This document shows, piece by piece, positions 37,196 through 45,665 of a stretch of 64,000 nucleotides of DNA; within the stretch, counting starts at the first letter, position 1; each line of letters begins with the position of its first letter. The stretch lies in NCBI RefSeq assembly GCF_000766945.1, contig NZ_ALBT01000033.1, forward strand, positions 62,001 through 126,000, written 5' to 3'. The translations under genes and the position numbers were made by a program. Source of the stretch: Cellvibrio mixtus subsp. mixtus J3-8 (GTDB lineage Bacteria; Pseudomonadota; Gammaproteobacteria; Pseudomonadales; Cellvibrionaceae). The notes under the pieces were generated by a model. The model searched no databases, was not told the DNA's origin, and saw only the letters and a program-made list of their open reading frames with translations.

Positions 37196-37624
37196 TTACT
37201 CATCACTTCCCAATAAATTAATTCGTTGAAAACGATGGATGTGGCGGCGTTCTTTTTTGTTGGGTTTGTGGTCGCTAACGATAAATGCACCCAGTCCGGC
37301 TTTGCGCTCGGCTGCGCGTTTTTCACGCAGCTCTTTACTTGCGTCACTTTCCTCATACAACAGCACGGCTTCCGGCGCACCGCGACGCTGATCGGATAAC
37401 GCTTTAATAACAACCGTTTTTTCATCCCAATTCTGGCGAATGGTTAATTCCATTCCAACCAGCGCTTCTTTACTGGGTTTTACGCGCTGGCCGTTGCAAT
37501 GTACTTTGCCACCATCAATGGCTTCTTTGGCGAGGTTGCGGGTTTTAAAAAAACGCGCCGCCCATAACCATTTGTCGATACGGATTTTATCGTCGTCATC
37601 GTCTTGAATCTGTTGCTTGGCCAT
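37196..37624 (-). CDS. hslR: ribosome-associated heat shock protein Hsp15
   Basis: 142-residue S4-domain RNA-binding protein that helps recycle 50S subunits carrying stalled nascent chains. S4 motif: RIDKWLWAARFFKTRNLAKEAI, VHCNGQRVKPSKEALVGMEL. Basic C-terminal tail (ELREKRAAERKAG, KPNKKERRHIHRF). ATG 37624 is preferred over a more distal start at 37693 that would overlap yrfG by 47 bp. Ribosome site weak. Confidence 0.95.
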   Translation of the reverse strand: MAKQQIQDDDDDKIRIDKWLWAARFFKTRNLAKEAIDGGKVHCNGQRVKPSKEALVGMELTIRQNWDEKTVVIKALSDQRRGAPEAVLLYEESDASKELREKRAAERKAGLGAFIVSDHKPNKKERRHIHRFQRINLLGSDE

Positions 37625-37646
37625 TAATGAAGTACCCGTTTTTGGT

Positions 37647-38324
37647 TTAGCCGCTTGCGCTATTTTCAGCGTTGAGCGGTGGCATGATTTCATCGAAATG
37701 GTAAATCGCCGGGTGCTGGTCCATACGGCGCTGGATCTGGCTGTCCGGTTGATGAATACCTAGCACATAATGAATCCCGAACACTTTTGCTGAATCCAGG
37801 ATGCGCGCCGTATCATCAATAAATAAGGTGCGCGCCGGATCAAAACGTTCAGCGGCTTGCAATTGCTGCCAGAATTTTTGCGATTCTTTGGGTTCATTAA
37901 ATTGGTGCGACGAAATAATCACATCCAGCCATCGATCGATCTGTGTGACTTCCAGTTTCAGCGACAAACTTTGCGGATGAGCATTAGTCACCAGCAACAC
38001 TTTTTTACCGAGTTTGCGCAGGCGCGTTAAAAACTCTCCCACATAAGGACGGATCTGGATTTTGTGTTTGATTTCTTCTTTCAAACTGCGGATATCCAGA
38101 GCCAATGCGTCGGACCAGAATTCCAGGCAATACCATTGCAGGGTGCCCTCATACTGGCGGATAGCCTCGCTCAATTTCTGGCGGGCGGCCGCCAGGTCGA
38201 TATTGTGGATTTGCGCATAGCGTTGGGGCAGGTGATCCAGCCAGAAGTGGTTGTCGAAATGGAGATCCAACAAAGTGCCGTCCATATCCAACATGACTGT
38301 ATCTATTGAGTCCCAATTAATCAT
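37647..38324 (-). CDS. yrfG: GMP/IMP nucleotidase YrfG (HAD family)
   Basis: 225-residue HAD hydrolase. Motif I DMDGTLLDLH (nucleophile and acid Asp), motif II LLVTNAHPQ, motif III Lys in PKESQKFWQQL, motif IV LFIDDTARIL. The FDNHFWLDHLPQRYA segment is characteristic of YrfG, which dephosphorylates GMP/IMP in E. coli. Operon with hslR and hslO; divergent from nudE. Confidence 0.93.
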   Translation of the reverse strand: MINWDSIDTVMLDMDGTLLDLHFDNHFWLDHLPQRYAQIHNIDLAAARQKLSEAIRQYEGTLQWYCLEFWSDALALDIRSLKEEIKHKIQIRPYVGEFLTRLRKLGKKVLLVTNAHPQSLSLKLEVTQIDRWLDVIISSHQFNEPKESQKFWQQLQAAERFDPARTLFIDDTARILDSAKVFGIHYVLGIHQPDSQIQRRMDQHPAIYHFDEIMPPLNAENSASG

Positions 38325-38366
38325 AAAATCATCTCTACCACGATTTGCCTAGCCTGTAGACATCAT

Positions 38367-38936
38367 ATGCCCGTCAAGCCCAGTATTTTAAAGCGCGCTA
38401 CCGTGGCGCGCAGCCGGCTGTTTCGCGCCGACGAAATCCACCTGCGTTTCAGCAATGGCGAAGAGCGCACCTACGAAAAACTCTGCTCCGGCGGACCCGG
38501 CGCGGTGCTTATTGTACCCTTGCTGGACCCCGATACGGTGCTTTTGGTACGTGAATATGCGGTCGGATTGGAGGATTACCACCTCGCGCTGCCAAAAGGT
38601 GCCATCGATCAGGGGGAAACCCTGTTGGATGCGGCCAATCGCGAGCTGAAAGAAGAAGTGGGATATGGCGCGCGCAACCTGCAATTCCTCAAGCGCATTA
38701 ACCTTTCCCCATCTTACATGGAACATGGGATCAATATTGTTATTGCCTGGGATTTATACCCGGAACGATTGCAAGGCGATGAGCCTGAGCCCATAGAAGT
38801 GGTTCCATATCCATTAGCTGACCTGATGCAGCTGATTGCCCGCGCCGATGTTTGTGAGGGGCGCAGTATCGCTGCGCTGTTTATGGCGCGCGAGTGGTTG
38901 GCTGGAAACTTGATTGATACTACTCCTGCTGTTTAA
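38367..38936 (+). CDS. nudE: ADP compounds hydrolase NudE
   Basis: 189-residue NUDIX enzyme acting on ADP-ribose, NADH and Ap3A. The Nudix box GAIDQGETLLDAANRELKEEVGY has all metal Glu; the preceding REYAVGLEDYHLALPKG is the NudE/ADP-ribose-type lead-in. Neighbourhood (yrfG, hslR, hslO on one side) matches the nudE locus of enterics. 9 bp before cysQ. Confidence 0.92.
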   Translation: MPVKPSILKRATVARSRLFRADEIHLRFSNGEERTYEKLCSGGPGAVLIVPLLDPDTVLLVREYAVGLEDYHLALPKGAIDQGETLLDAANRELKEEVGYGARNLQFLKRINLSPSYMEHGINIVIAWDLYPERLQGDEPEPIEVVPYPLADLMQLIARADVCEGRSIAALFMAREWLAGNLIDTTPAV

Positions 38937-38945
38937 GGATTTATT

Positions 38946-39836
38946 ATGATTCACCCCCTTGGCCCGGAATTAATTGAACAGTTGGTTGATCTGGCGCGCC
39001 GCGCCGGTGATGCAATTATGGTGATTTATCGCGATCGGGATAATTACCAAATCCAGCACAAAACTGATGAATCGCCGCTCACGGCAGCTGACTTGGCTGC
39101 TAATAACCTTATTGCCGCAGAATTGCCGCGGCTGTTGGCGTTACCTATTATTTCTGAAGAAGGGGAAATCCCGGAATTTGTTGATCGCGGTCTGTGGGAA
39201 AATTTCTGGTTGGTCGACCCACTGGATGGCACCAAGGAATTTATCGCGGGTAATGGTGAGTTCACCGTGAATATCGCGTTGGTGCAACATAATCGCCCGA
39301 TTTTAGGCGTAGTGCATGTGCCTGCAACTGATGTCACTTATCTCGGCGTTCTGGATGCGCGCAGTCCGGCAAGCCTCGGTGCGTGGAAATATCAACACGG
39401 GCAAAATCCTGAACGTATTCATGTGCGCAATCTGAATGAACGTTATGCCAGCCATCAGGCATTCACGGTGTTGCTGAGTCATCGCCATGGCACACAGGCA
39501 ACGGTGGATTTAATGGAAACTGTTAAATCCCGTTGGATGGGGCCTATCGAAACCACCAATGCCGGCAGCTCACTGAAATTTTGTGTGATTGCTGAAGGCA
39601 ATGCGGATTTTTATCCGCGCCTCGCACCAACGTCTGAATGGGATACTGCGGCCGCGCAAGCAGTGCTTGAAGCGGCGGGTGGCCGGGTTGTACATGCAGA
39701 ACCAAATGCGTCGCGAAGTTTGGTCTCGCTGCGCTACAACGCCAATGAAGATTTATTAAATCCCCATTTCTATGCGTTGGGCGATAAAAGTTTTTGTTGG
39801 GAATGGTTGCTCGGCTTAGAAGAGTTAGTTAGCTAA
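38946..39836 (+). CDS. cysQ: 3'(2'),5'-bisphosphate nucleotidase CysQ
   Basis: 296-residue inositol-monophosphatase-fold enzyme that hydrolyses PAP/PAPS products during sulfate assimilation. Metal motifs: Glu in ISEEGEIPEF, WLVDPLDGTKEFI, and SEWDTAAAQAVLEAAGG at the C-terminus; TDESPLTAADLAAN precedes. AAGGA before ATG 38946. Forms a pair with nudE; both act on nucleotide metabolites. Confidence 0.94.
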   Translation: MIHPLGPELIEQLVDLARRAGDAIMVIYRDRDNYQIQHKTDESPLTAADLAANNLIAAELPRLLALPIISEEGEIPEFVDRGLWENFWLVDPLDGTKEFIAGNGEFTVNIALVQHNRPILGVVHVPATDVTYLGVLDARSPASLGAWKYQHGQNPERIHVRNLNERYASHQAFTVLLSHRHGTQATVDLMETVKSRWMGPIETTNAGSSLKFCVIAEGNADFYPRLAPTSEWDTAAAQAVLEAAGGRVVHAEPNASRSLVSLRYNANEDLLNPHFYALGDKSFCWEWLLGLEELVS

Positions 39837-39999
39837 ATGGATTAATGTTCCGTTTGACTCCCGCCTTCATAACATTTCGTGTGCTTCACTTAGCGGCAAT
39901 ACCGCTGGTTTTATAACCAAAGTTATAATTCCTAGAGAATAAAATATTCTAATTTCACTGAACCTTGTGCGGATGTATCTGGTCTAGTCTTTAAATCAC

Positions 40000-40032
40000 G
40001 GATGCTATGTTATGGCATCCACGGTTCTGTTT
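40000..40032 (+). terminator. hairpin with T run between cysQ and small protein gene
   Basis: GGATGC (40000-40005) pairs with GCATCC (40015-40020); ACGGTTCTG then a T8 tract follows. It lies 160 bp after cysQ and 60 bp before the next gene, so it may end cysQ or act in the leader of the next gene. Confidence 0.4.
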
Positions 40033-40090
40033 TTTTTGTGGTGGCCAATGTTTTTCATTGCGCTGAAGTTATTCTTAGGGAGTGTTACTG

Positions 40091-40306
40091 ATGAGAAAGC
40101 AAAACAAAAATTTGAAAGCCGATTTTAATACCAGCCGTTCGGATATGTTGCGCGATAAACTCTTACGTGAAATTTCCGATTACGAGCGTCAATTGGCCGA
40201 GCTGAAGCTTAACGGCAACCAGGTGAATTTCACCATGATCCAAACTTACAAGGAGTTAATCAATGCACGTCAGGCAATGTTGCGCCGCCTGCCCGTGCAT
40301 TACTAG
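40091..40306 (+). CDS. small hypothetical helical protein
   Basis: 71 residues, charged, predicted two helices (RSDMLRDKLLREISDYERQL, TMIQTYKELINARQAMLRRL) with coiled-coil character and no membrane segment. AGGGAG at 40076-40081 lies 9 nt before ATG 40091. No family recognised. Convergent end with the GGDEF-EAL gene 7 bp away. Confidence 0.65.
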   Translation: MRKQNKNLKADFNTSRSDMLRDKLLREISDYERQLAELKLNGNQVNFTMIQTYKELINARQAMLRRLPVHY

Positions 40307-40313
40307 TCTTCAT

Positions 40314-42329
40314 CTATGCAGAGCGATTGCGGCAAGGGTTTGCAAGCGTAAAACGCGGATCAAAAAAATCTTGCTGTAATCGTGTCGCGGTAGCGAATGT
40401 CCGGTGATTTGCCGGTTGCCAGTGATTAACAGCATGCTCCTGGTGGATAGGTTGCATGCTGCTTTCGTTAGCTGCTTGCGTATTTTTTTCCATGGATTTT
40501 TTTTCACTGAGCATAGCAATCTGTTGTCCGAGCCAATCGTTCGCATCAGTAAACGGCATGGGGCGATGGATAAAATAACCTTGCACCTGATCGCATCCCA
40601 ATTCGCGCAAGCTGCCAATTTGTTCGAATACCTCTGCACCTTCTGCGACGACTGATAATCCCACTGCATGAGCAATTGACACGACACCTTTAGTAATATC
40701 CCAATCCACTTTATTGCCCGGCAGTTCGGCGACAAACGAGCGATCAATTTTAATAATATCGAGTGGTAAACGTTTTATGTATGTCAGTGATGCATAGCCG
40801 GTACCAAAATCATCCACTGCCATACGCACACCCAGATCGCGACAACGCAGCATAATGCGTTTGGCACGCTCAAGATCTTCCAGCATTGCCGTCTCGGTAA
40901 TTTCAATAATCAATGCGCGACCAAATGCAGAAAACTCAGCGCAAATATTTTGCAATTCATTTAAAAACGTAGGATGTAAAAAGTGGCGCGGTGAAATATT
41001 AATATGAATATCCGGTGTTAATGAATGGATGTTCCATAAACACCATTGTCGCGCAGCCTCACGCAATACCCAGTTGCCAACGCGAAACTCCAGGTCGCCG
41101 CGCGCCGATTCGAATGCCTGGATAAGCGGGCCTGCGCTGATAATTTCACCGTCCGCCTTGCACCAGCGCAACAGCGCTTCAAAGCCAACCGGATGCAAAT
41201 CACTTAATTGGCAAATCGGTTGATACCACAACTGTAATTCATTGCGTTCCAATGCACCTTCAACATCGACAATAGAAATTTGTGTTTCTTGCGCTAATTC
41301 TGTTTTCACCGAAGCGCGCTGGAATCTATCGCCGCCCTGGCTTTTGGCGATATACATGGCCGCATCGGCCTTGCGTAGCAAATTAATTTCATCAACGCCA
41401 TCTTGTGGCGCCATGACAATACCGATACTGCCACTCAAGCGACCACGCTTGCGCCCAAACCCGTAAGGAATACGTAATGCCTGTAAAAAACGTTTAGCCA
41501 GGATATCGATATGTGATTCATCACATTCGGCAATAATTAAAAACTCATCGCCACCCAAGCGGCCGATCTGATCGCCCTTGCGCACGACATCGGCCAGGCG
41601 TTGGGCTAAATCGCGCAACAATAAATCACCAGTCTCATGGCCCCAGTGATCATTGGCGGATTTCAATCCGTCGACATCAATAAAAAAACAGGCGAAAGGG
41701 CGGTTGTAACGGTGCAACTTTTCCAAACTGTTTTCAAGGCAATCCAGAATGCCGCGCCGGTTTAGTAATTTCGTCAGCGGATCAATGGTCACCAGCGAGC
41801 GCAATTGCGCTTCCAGTTTTTCGCGATGGCAAGCCACTGCAATCTGGCTTGCGATACGCTCGGCGAGTGTTAGTAATTGCGGGGAAATATTCGCAACACT
41901 ATTCGTATGTTTAAACCAGGATGAGGCAAGTACACCTAATACCTGGTCAGAAGAAATTAATGGGATCACCAGATTGGATTGCAAACCGGCGCTTACCAAT
42001 TGCGGCATAGCATCGGGGGCGGCGGGATAATTGCGCGTAAATATGCTGGTCTTGCTGGTTAAAACCCGGCTGGAAATACCATTGGCCGCCGAAAACCGAA
42101 AACCTTTGAAGGCATCTAATAAATGTTGGTGCTCACCTTCAAATAATTTGTATTCAAACGTCTGGGTTTCTTCATCCAATAAAATTAACGCTGTACCGTC
42201 CGCGCCCAATAAATTGCGCACAGCGGCAGCCGCTTTTTTAAAAAATACTTGAAAATCCGGTTCCAGGGTCAATGCGTCCATTGCGGCGAGCAGCGAGGGC
42301 ACCGCCGTGTGTAACAACAATTGATTCAT
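40314..42329 (-). CDS. GAF-GGDEF-EAL c-di-GMP enzyme
   Basis: About 671-residue soluble protein: GAF sensor (about 10-175), diguanylate cyclase domain (about 185-345) with intact GRLGGDEFLI, and phosphodiesterase domain (about 360-605) with intact FEALLRW, ITETAMLEDLE and DDFGTGYASL. Both catalytic motifs look functional, so it may make or degrade c-di-GMP, or one domain may regulate the other. A hydrophilic tail of about 65 residues follows (SEKKSMEKNTQAANES). ATG 42329 chosen; GTG 42347 is possible. No membrane segment. Confidence 0.93.
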   Translation of the reverse strand: MNQLLLHTAVPSLLAAMDALTLEPDFQVFFKKAAAAVRNLLGADGTALILLDEETQTFEYKLFEGEHQHLLDAFKGFRFSAANGISSRVLTSKTSIFTRNYPAAPDAMPQLVSAGLQSNLVIPLISSDQVLGVLASSWFKHTNSVANISPQLLTLAERIASQIAVACHREKLEAQLRSLVTIDPLTKLLNRRGILDCLENSLEKLHRYNRPFACFFIDVDGLKSANDHWGHETGDLLLRDLAQRLADVVRKGDQIGRLGGDEFLIIAECDESHIDILAKRFLQALRIPYGFGRKRGRLSGSIGIVMAPQDGVDEINLLRKADAAMYIAKSQGGDRFQRASVKTELAQETQISIVDVEGALERNELQLWYQPICQLSDLHPVGFEALLRWCKADGEIISAGPLIQAFESARGDLEFRVGNWVLREAARQWCLWNIHSLTPDIHINISPRHFLHPTFLNELQNICAEFSAFGRALIIEITETAMLEDLERAKRIMLRCRDLGVRMAVDDFGTGYASLTYIKRLPLDIIKIDRSFVAELPGNKVDWDITKGVVSIAHAVGLSVVAEGAEVFEQIGSLRELGCDQVQGYFIHRPMPFTDANDWLGQQIAMLSEKKSMEKNTQAANESSMQPIHQEHAVNHWQPANHRTFATATRLQQDFFDPRFTLANPCRNRSA

Positions 42330-42347
42330 GGCTTGGCCCAGTGGCAC

Positions 42348-42729
42348 GTCTCATAAAATAGCAATCAAAAACCAGCAAACCGGATGGAAAATAAACCCGA
42401 TAGGTGGATGGCAAGCGTATTTAGCAATATGCTTGCCAGCGAAAGGTTTTTTTAAGGGTTCTTAATAAAATGACTAAACGTTGCGGTGCCTTATGACAAA
42501 ATCACTAGAAAAATCGCGAAGCAGATCAAAAAAACAGGTTCGTCTCCCCAATGCGGGGCGAAATTATTTGGCATTGTTTATTTTTGGTGCGTCCATAAAA
42601 TTGGATTTTGCCATATCGTAATAGGATACAACTCGCTCTGCAGATTGAATGGTAGCCTGGTTTTTATCCTGAGCTTTTACAGTATGGAGAAATAATTCGT
42701 GAGTCGATCATTGTTGACTTGCACTTCTT
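42348..42729. other. intergenic region between GGDEF-EAL gene and modA
   Basis: No credible gene. It contains an 11-bp stem at 42410-42436 (GGCAAGC arms) followed on the plus strand by a T7 tract at about 42448, which resembles a terminator with no upstream gene on that strand. The divergent promoters must lie here. Confidence 0.4.
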
Positions 42730-42747
42730 TGTATACAAGCATATACA
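42730..42747 (+). promoter_or_regulatory. inverted repeat upstream of modA, possible ModE-type operator
   Basis: TGTATA-N6-TATACA perfect inverted repeat, 37 bp before the modA start. ModE boxes are AT-rich TATAT/ATATA palindromes upstream of modABC, so this is a candidate; no modE gene lies in the window. Confidence 0.4.
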
Positions 42748-42783
42748 GCGAAATCTGAATTTACACGTTAAGGAGGCTAGGCT

Positions 42784-43560
42784 GTGCATAACCGGGCGTC
42801 GATTCTCAATTCATTAAAAACAGGCGTATTGTTATGTACACTGTTCATCGCTAACGCAGTGCATGCGGCCGATGTAAAAATATATGCGGCGGCAAGTTTG
42901 ACCGATGCAATTACGGCGTTGGTAAAAACCTATCAACAAACCCATCCAGCGCTACCCATCAAACCGGTGTTTGCAGGGTCATCGACCCTGGCCAGGCAAA
43001 TCGAAAACGGCGCCCCTGCCGATATTTTTATTTCTGCTGATAAAGACTGGGCTGATTATCTACAAGCGCGCAACCTGCTGGATGTTAAAAGCCGTGTGGA
43101 TTTACTGGCAAATGAATTGGTATTGATTGCGCCGGTAAGCCGTCCGCTGCAAATTAAACTGGAGAAAAGTAGCAATTTGGCGGCCGGTTTTAGCGGTAAA
43201 TTATGCACCGGTGAACCCGCCTCTGTCCCGGTAGGAAAATATGCGAAACAAGCTTTAAGTTATTACGGATGGTGGGATGCAATACATGCGCGCCTTGTCG
43301 GCACTGAAGATGTACGCAGCGCGCTGGCATTTGTGGAGCGTGGCGAATGTGCGTTGGGAATCGTGTATAGAACTGATGCGCTCCTGACGAAAAACGTATT
43401 AGTTGTTGCTGCATTTCCGGCAGAAAGCCATTTGCCTATTGTGTATCCCGGTGGATTAACCAAAAATGCCAGCCCTGATGCACAGGCTTTCTGGCAGTTC
43501 CTGCAATCAGCGACTGCACGGGAAATTTTTTCACAGTATGGATTTAAGCCTGCACATTAA
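42784..43560 (+). CDS. modA: molybdate ABC transporter substrate-binding protein
   Basis: 258-residue periplasmic protein with a signal peptide (about 1-28, VHAAD). The molybdate-site pattern is AAASLTDAITALVKTY, FAGSSTLARQIENGAPADIFISAD; GECALGIVYRTDA and the ATAREIFSQYGF C-terminus are typical. GTG start at 42784 with AAGGAGG at 42770-42776. First gene of modABC. Confidence 0.94.
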   Translation: MHNRASILNSLKTGVLLCTLFIANAVHAADVKIYAAASLTDAITALVKTYQQTHPALPIKPVFAGSSTLARQIENGAPADIFISADKDWADYLQARNLLDVKSRVDLLANELVLIAPVSRPLQIKLEKSSNLAAGFSGKLCTGEPASVPVGKYAKQALSYYGWWDAIHARLVGTEDVRSALAFVERGECALGIVYRTDALLTKNVLVVAAFPAESHLPIVYPGGLTKNASPDAQAFWQFLQSATAREIFSQYGFKPAH

Positions 43561-43620
43561 TAACGAACCTATCAATAACGAACCTATCAATAACGAATTC
43601 ATCAATAATTAACCCACCAA
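43561..43620 (+). repeat. 15-bp tandem repeat in modA-modB spacer
   Basis: Four head-to-tail units directly after the modA stop: TAACGAACCTATCAA twice exactly (43561-43590), then TAACGAATTCATCAA and TAATTAACCCACCAA as decayed copies. A fifth remnant may start at 43621. It fills most of the 81-bp spacer. Confidence 0.9.
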
Positions 43621-43641
43621 CAATTAACACCGTTTATTTTT

Positions 43642-44337
43642 ATGCTTACAAACTCTGAATGGCAGGTACTTGGTTTATCGGCGCAAGTCGGTTTGTGGGC
43701 AACCTTCCTCTGTATTTTCCCCGGCGTTTTTTTTGGTTGGTTGCTGGCGCGCAAGGAATTTGTTGCCAAACCGGTATTGGAAGCCATGTTGTTTTTGCCG
43801 ATGGTGTTGCCGCCCACAGTACCGGGCTATTTATTACTGGTCGTGTTTGGTTCGCAAGGCGCGGTGGGGCAGTGGTTAAAAACCCATTTCGATATTGAAT
43901 TTGCATTTAACTGGAAAGGCGCGGTATTAGCGTCTGCTGTTATCGCGTTTCCGTTGATGGTACAGGCCGCAAAATTATCGGTGCAAATGATTGATCGCCG
44001 TTTGGAGTTGGCAGCCAGCACGTTGGGAGCAAGCCCGTTTAAAGTTTGGCTTACGGTTACGTTGCCATTAATGTTGCCGGGTATCTTAATTGGCGCGATC
44101 ATGGTGTTCAGTCGCTCGCTCGGTGAATTTGGCGCGACTATTACATTTGTGGGCAATATTGCCGGTGAAACGCGCACACTGCCGCTTGCCATTTATTCTG
44201 CTACTCATCAAATCGATGGCGATGCGATGGCGGTACGGTTGATTTTAATTTGTGTATCGCTCGCGTTCTTTTCGTTGCTGGTCAGCAATTTATTAACCCG
44301 TCGCGCAGAGCGCTGGTTAGGAGTACGCCGTGCTTGA
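43642..44337 (+). CDS. modB: molybdate ABC transporter permease
   Basis: 231-residue inner-membrane permease with about five helices. The EAA loop that contacts ModC reads ELAASTLGASPFKVWLTVTLPL; GRSLGEFGATITFVGNI follows in the ModB-specific form SRSLGEFGAT. ATG 43642 has only a weak ribosome site, after a repeat-filled spacer. Overlaps modC by 8 bp. Confidence 0.94.
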   Translation: MLTNSEWQVLGLSAQVGLWATFLCIFPGVFFGWLLARKEFVAKPVLEAMLFLPMVLPPTVPGYLLLVVFGSQGAVGQWLKTHFDIEFAFNWKGAVLASAVIAFPLMVQAAKLSVQMIDRRLELAASTLGASPFKVWLTVTLPLMLPGILIGAIMVFSRSLGEFGATITFVGNIAGETRTLPLAIYSATHQIDGDAMAVRLILICVSLAFFSLLVSNLLTRRAERWLGVRRA

Positions 44338-45001
44338 ATTGGATATTTATTTTCAACGCGATGAATTTTCCCTAACGATACATCAACAATTCCCTGCGCC
44401 TGTCACGGGAATTTTCGGCGCCTCCGGTAGTGGTAAAAGTACATTGCTGGCGTTGGTCGCCGGTTTGTTAAAACCGCAACAAGGAACTATCGCGTTGAAT
44501 GGAAAAACATTATGCGATACTAACTCCCGCAATTGGGTTCCACCACACCAGCGCCACATCGGTTTGGTATTTCAGGATGGTCAGCTGTTGCCGCATTTAT
44601 CCGTGCGCAATAATTTATTGTACGGCTATAACAATATTGCACCCGAACAGCGCCGGTTTTCACTGGATGCGGTGGTGGAGTTATTGGAGATTGGTCAACT
44701 GCTGGAGCGCAAGCCCGCACATTTGTCGGGCGGCGAAAAACAGCGCGTTGCACTTGGGCGCGCGGTACTTTATTCACCGGAATTATTATTGCTGGATGAA
44801 CCGCTCTCGGCACTGGATGAACGTTTGAAGCAGCAAATCCTGCCGTTTTTTTTGCGCATTTACGATGAGTGTAAAATACCTATGATTTATGTCACTCACG
44901 CGTTTAGCGAATTGGAATTTTTAACGTCGCAACGTTTTGTTGTTCGCGATGGCGGCTTGCATAAAAACGCAATTTCCTCATCCAGCATGACGCGCACCTG
45001 A
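44330..45001 (+). CDS. modC: molybdate ABC transporter ATPase, short form lacking MOP domain
   Basis: 223-residue ATPase: Walker A FGASGSGKSTLLALV, Q-loop FQDGQLLPHLSVRNNL, signature HLSGGEKQRVALGRAV, Walker B LLLLDEPLSALDE, switch His YVTHAFSELE. Classical ModC is about 350 residues with a C-terminal MOP/TOBE molybdate-binding domain; this one stops just after the nucleotide domain and the next 50 bp leave no room for a remnant. GTG 44330 with TTAGGAG inside modB, translationally coupled. Confidence 0.92.
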   Translation: MLELDIYFQRDEFSLTIHQQFPAPVTGIFGASGSGKSTLLALVAGLLKPQQGTIALNGKTLCDTNSRNWVPPHQRHIGLVFQDGQLLPHLSVRNNLLYGYNNIAPEQRRFSLDAVVELLEIGQLLERKPAHLSGGEKQRVALGRAVLYSPELLLLDEPLSALDERLKQQILPFFLRIYDECKIPMIYVTHAFSELEFLTSQRFVVRDGGLHKNAISSSSMTRT

Positions 45002-45051
45002 ATTTTCAGGCGTGCAAAATTGTGTTATTTTTTTCACTCATTTTTATGTTC

Positions 45052-45567
45052 TTATTGTGTGATTTGTAGTTGGCCAACAAAGTTGCAGGGCTTGTTACGC
45101 GCATCGAGTTGGGCTTCAATGATTTTAGTCCAGGCGGTATTGCACGCGCCGGTAGAGCCGGGCAAACAAAAAATCAATGTGCGATTGGCGAGGCCCGCTG
45201 TTGCGCGCGATTGAATGGTAGATGTACCAATTTCTTCGTAGGAAACCTGGCGAAATAATTCACCAAAACCTACTACGGTTTTATCAAACAGCGGTGTCAT
45301 GGCTTCTACAGTTGAATCGCGCCCCGCAAAACCGGTGCCGCCAGTAATTAATACCACTTGTGCTTGTGAATCGACGATCCAATTGGAAACCACGGCACGG
45401 ATTTGGTAAATATCATCCGTTACCAGTTTGCGATCATGCAATTTATGCCCGGCTGTTGTTAATAAATCCTGCAATTTCTGGCCGGAAGTATCGGTTTCAA
45501 AATTGCGTGTATCCGATACGGTGAGCACACAGATGTTTAGTGGTTCAAATGGCTTTTGGGCTGACAT
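45052..45567 (-). CDS. moaB: molybdenum cofactor biosynthesis protein MoaB
   Basis: 171-residue MoaB/Mog-fold protein of molybdopterin biosynthesis. Signatures: LTVSDTRNFETDTSGQKL, LITGGTGFAGRDSTVEAM, and FCLPGSTGACNTAWTKII. Downstream of moaA with a 98-bp gap, same strand; convergent with modC. Confidence 0.94.
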   Translation of the reverse strand: MSAQKPFEPLNICVLTVSDTRNFETDTSGQKLQDLLTTAGHKLHDRKLVTDDIYQIRAVVSNWIVDSQAQVVLITGGTGFAGRDSTVEAMTPLFDKTVVGFGELFRQVSYEEIGTSTIQSRATAGLANRTLIFCLPGSTGACNTAWTKIIEAQLDARNKPCNFVGQLQITQ

Positions 45568-45665
45568 AATTAAGATCCAAAAAATATTATCGGGTTTGCC
45601 AGGTTGTATTTACCCGTATCAAAAAAATGGCGTTGTTTTTTTGCCATTACTATCCCTGAGTAAAA

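Noticed and set aside
42486-42695. 69-codon frame before modA
   Set aside because: No ribosome site, no family and Lys/Cys-rich odd composition; read as intergenic.
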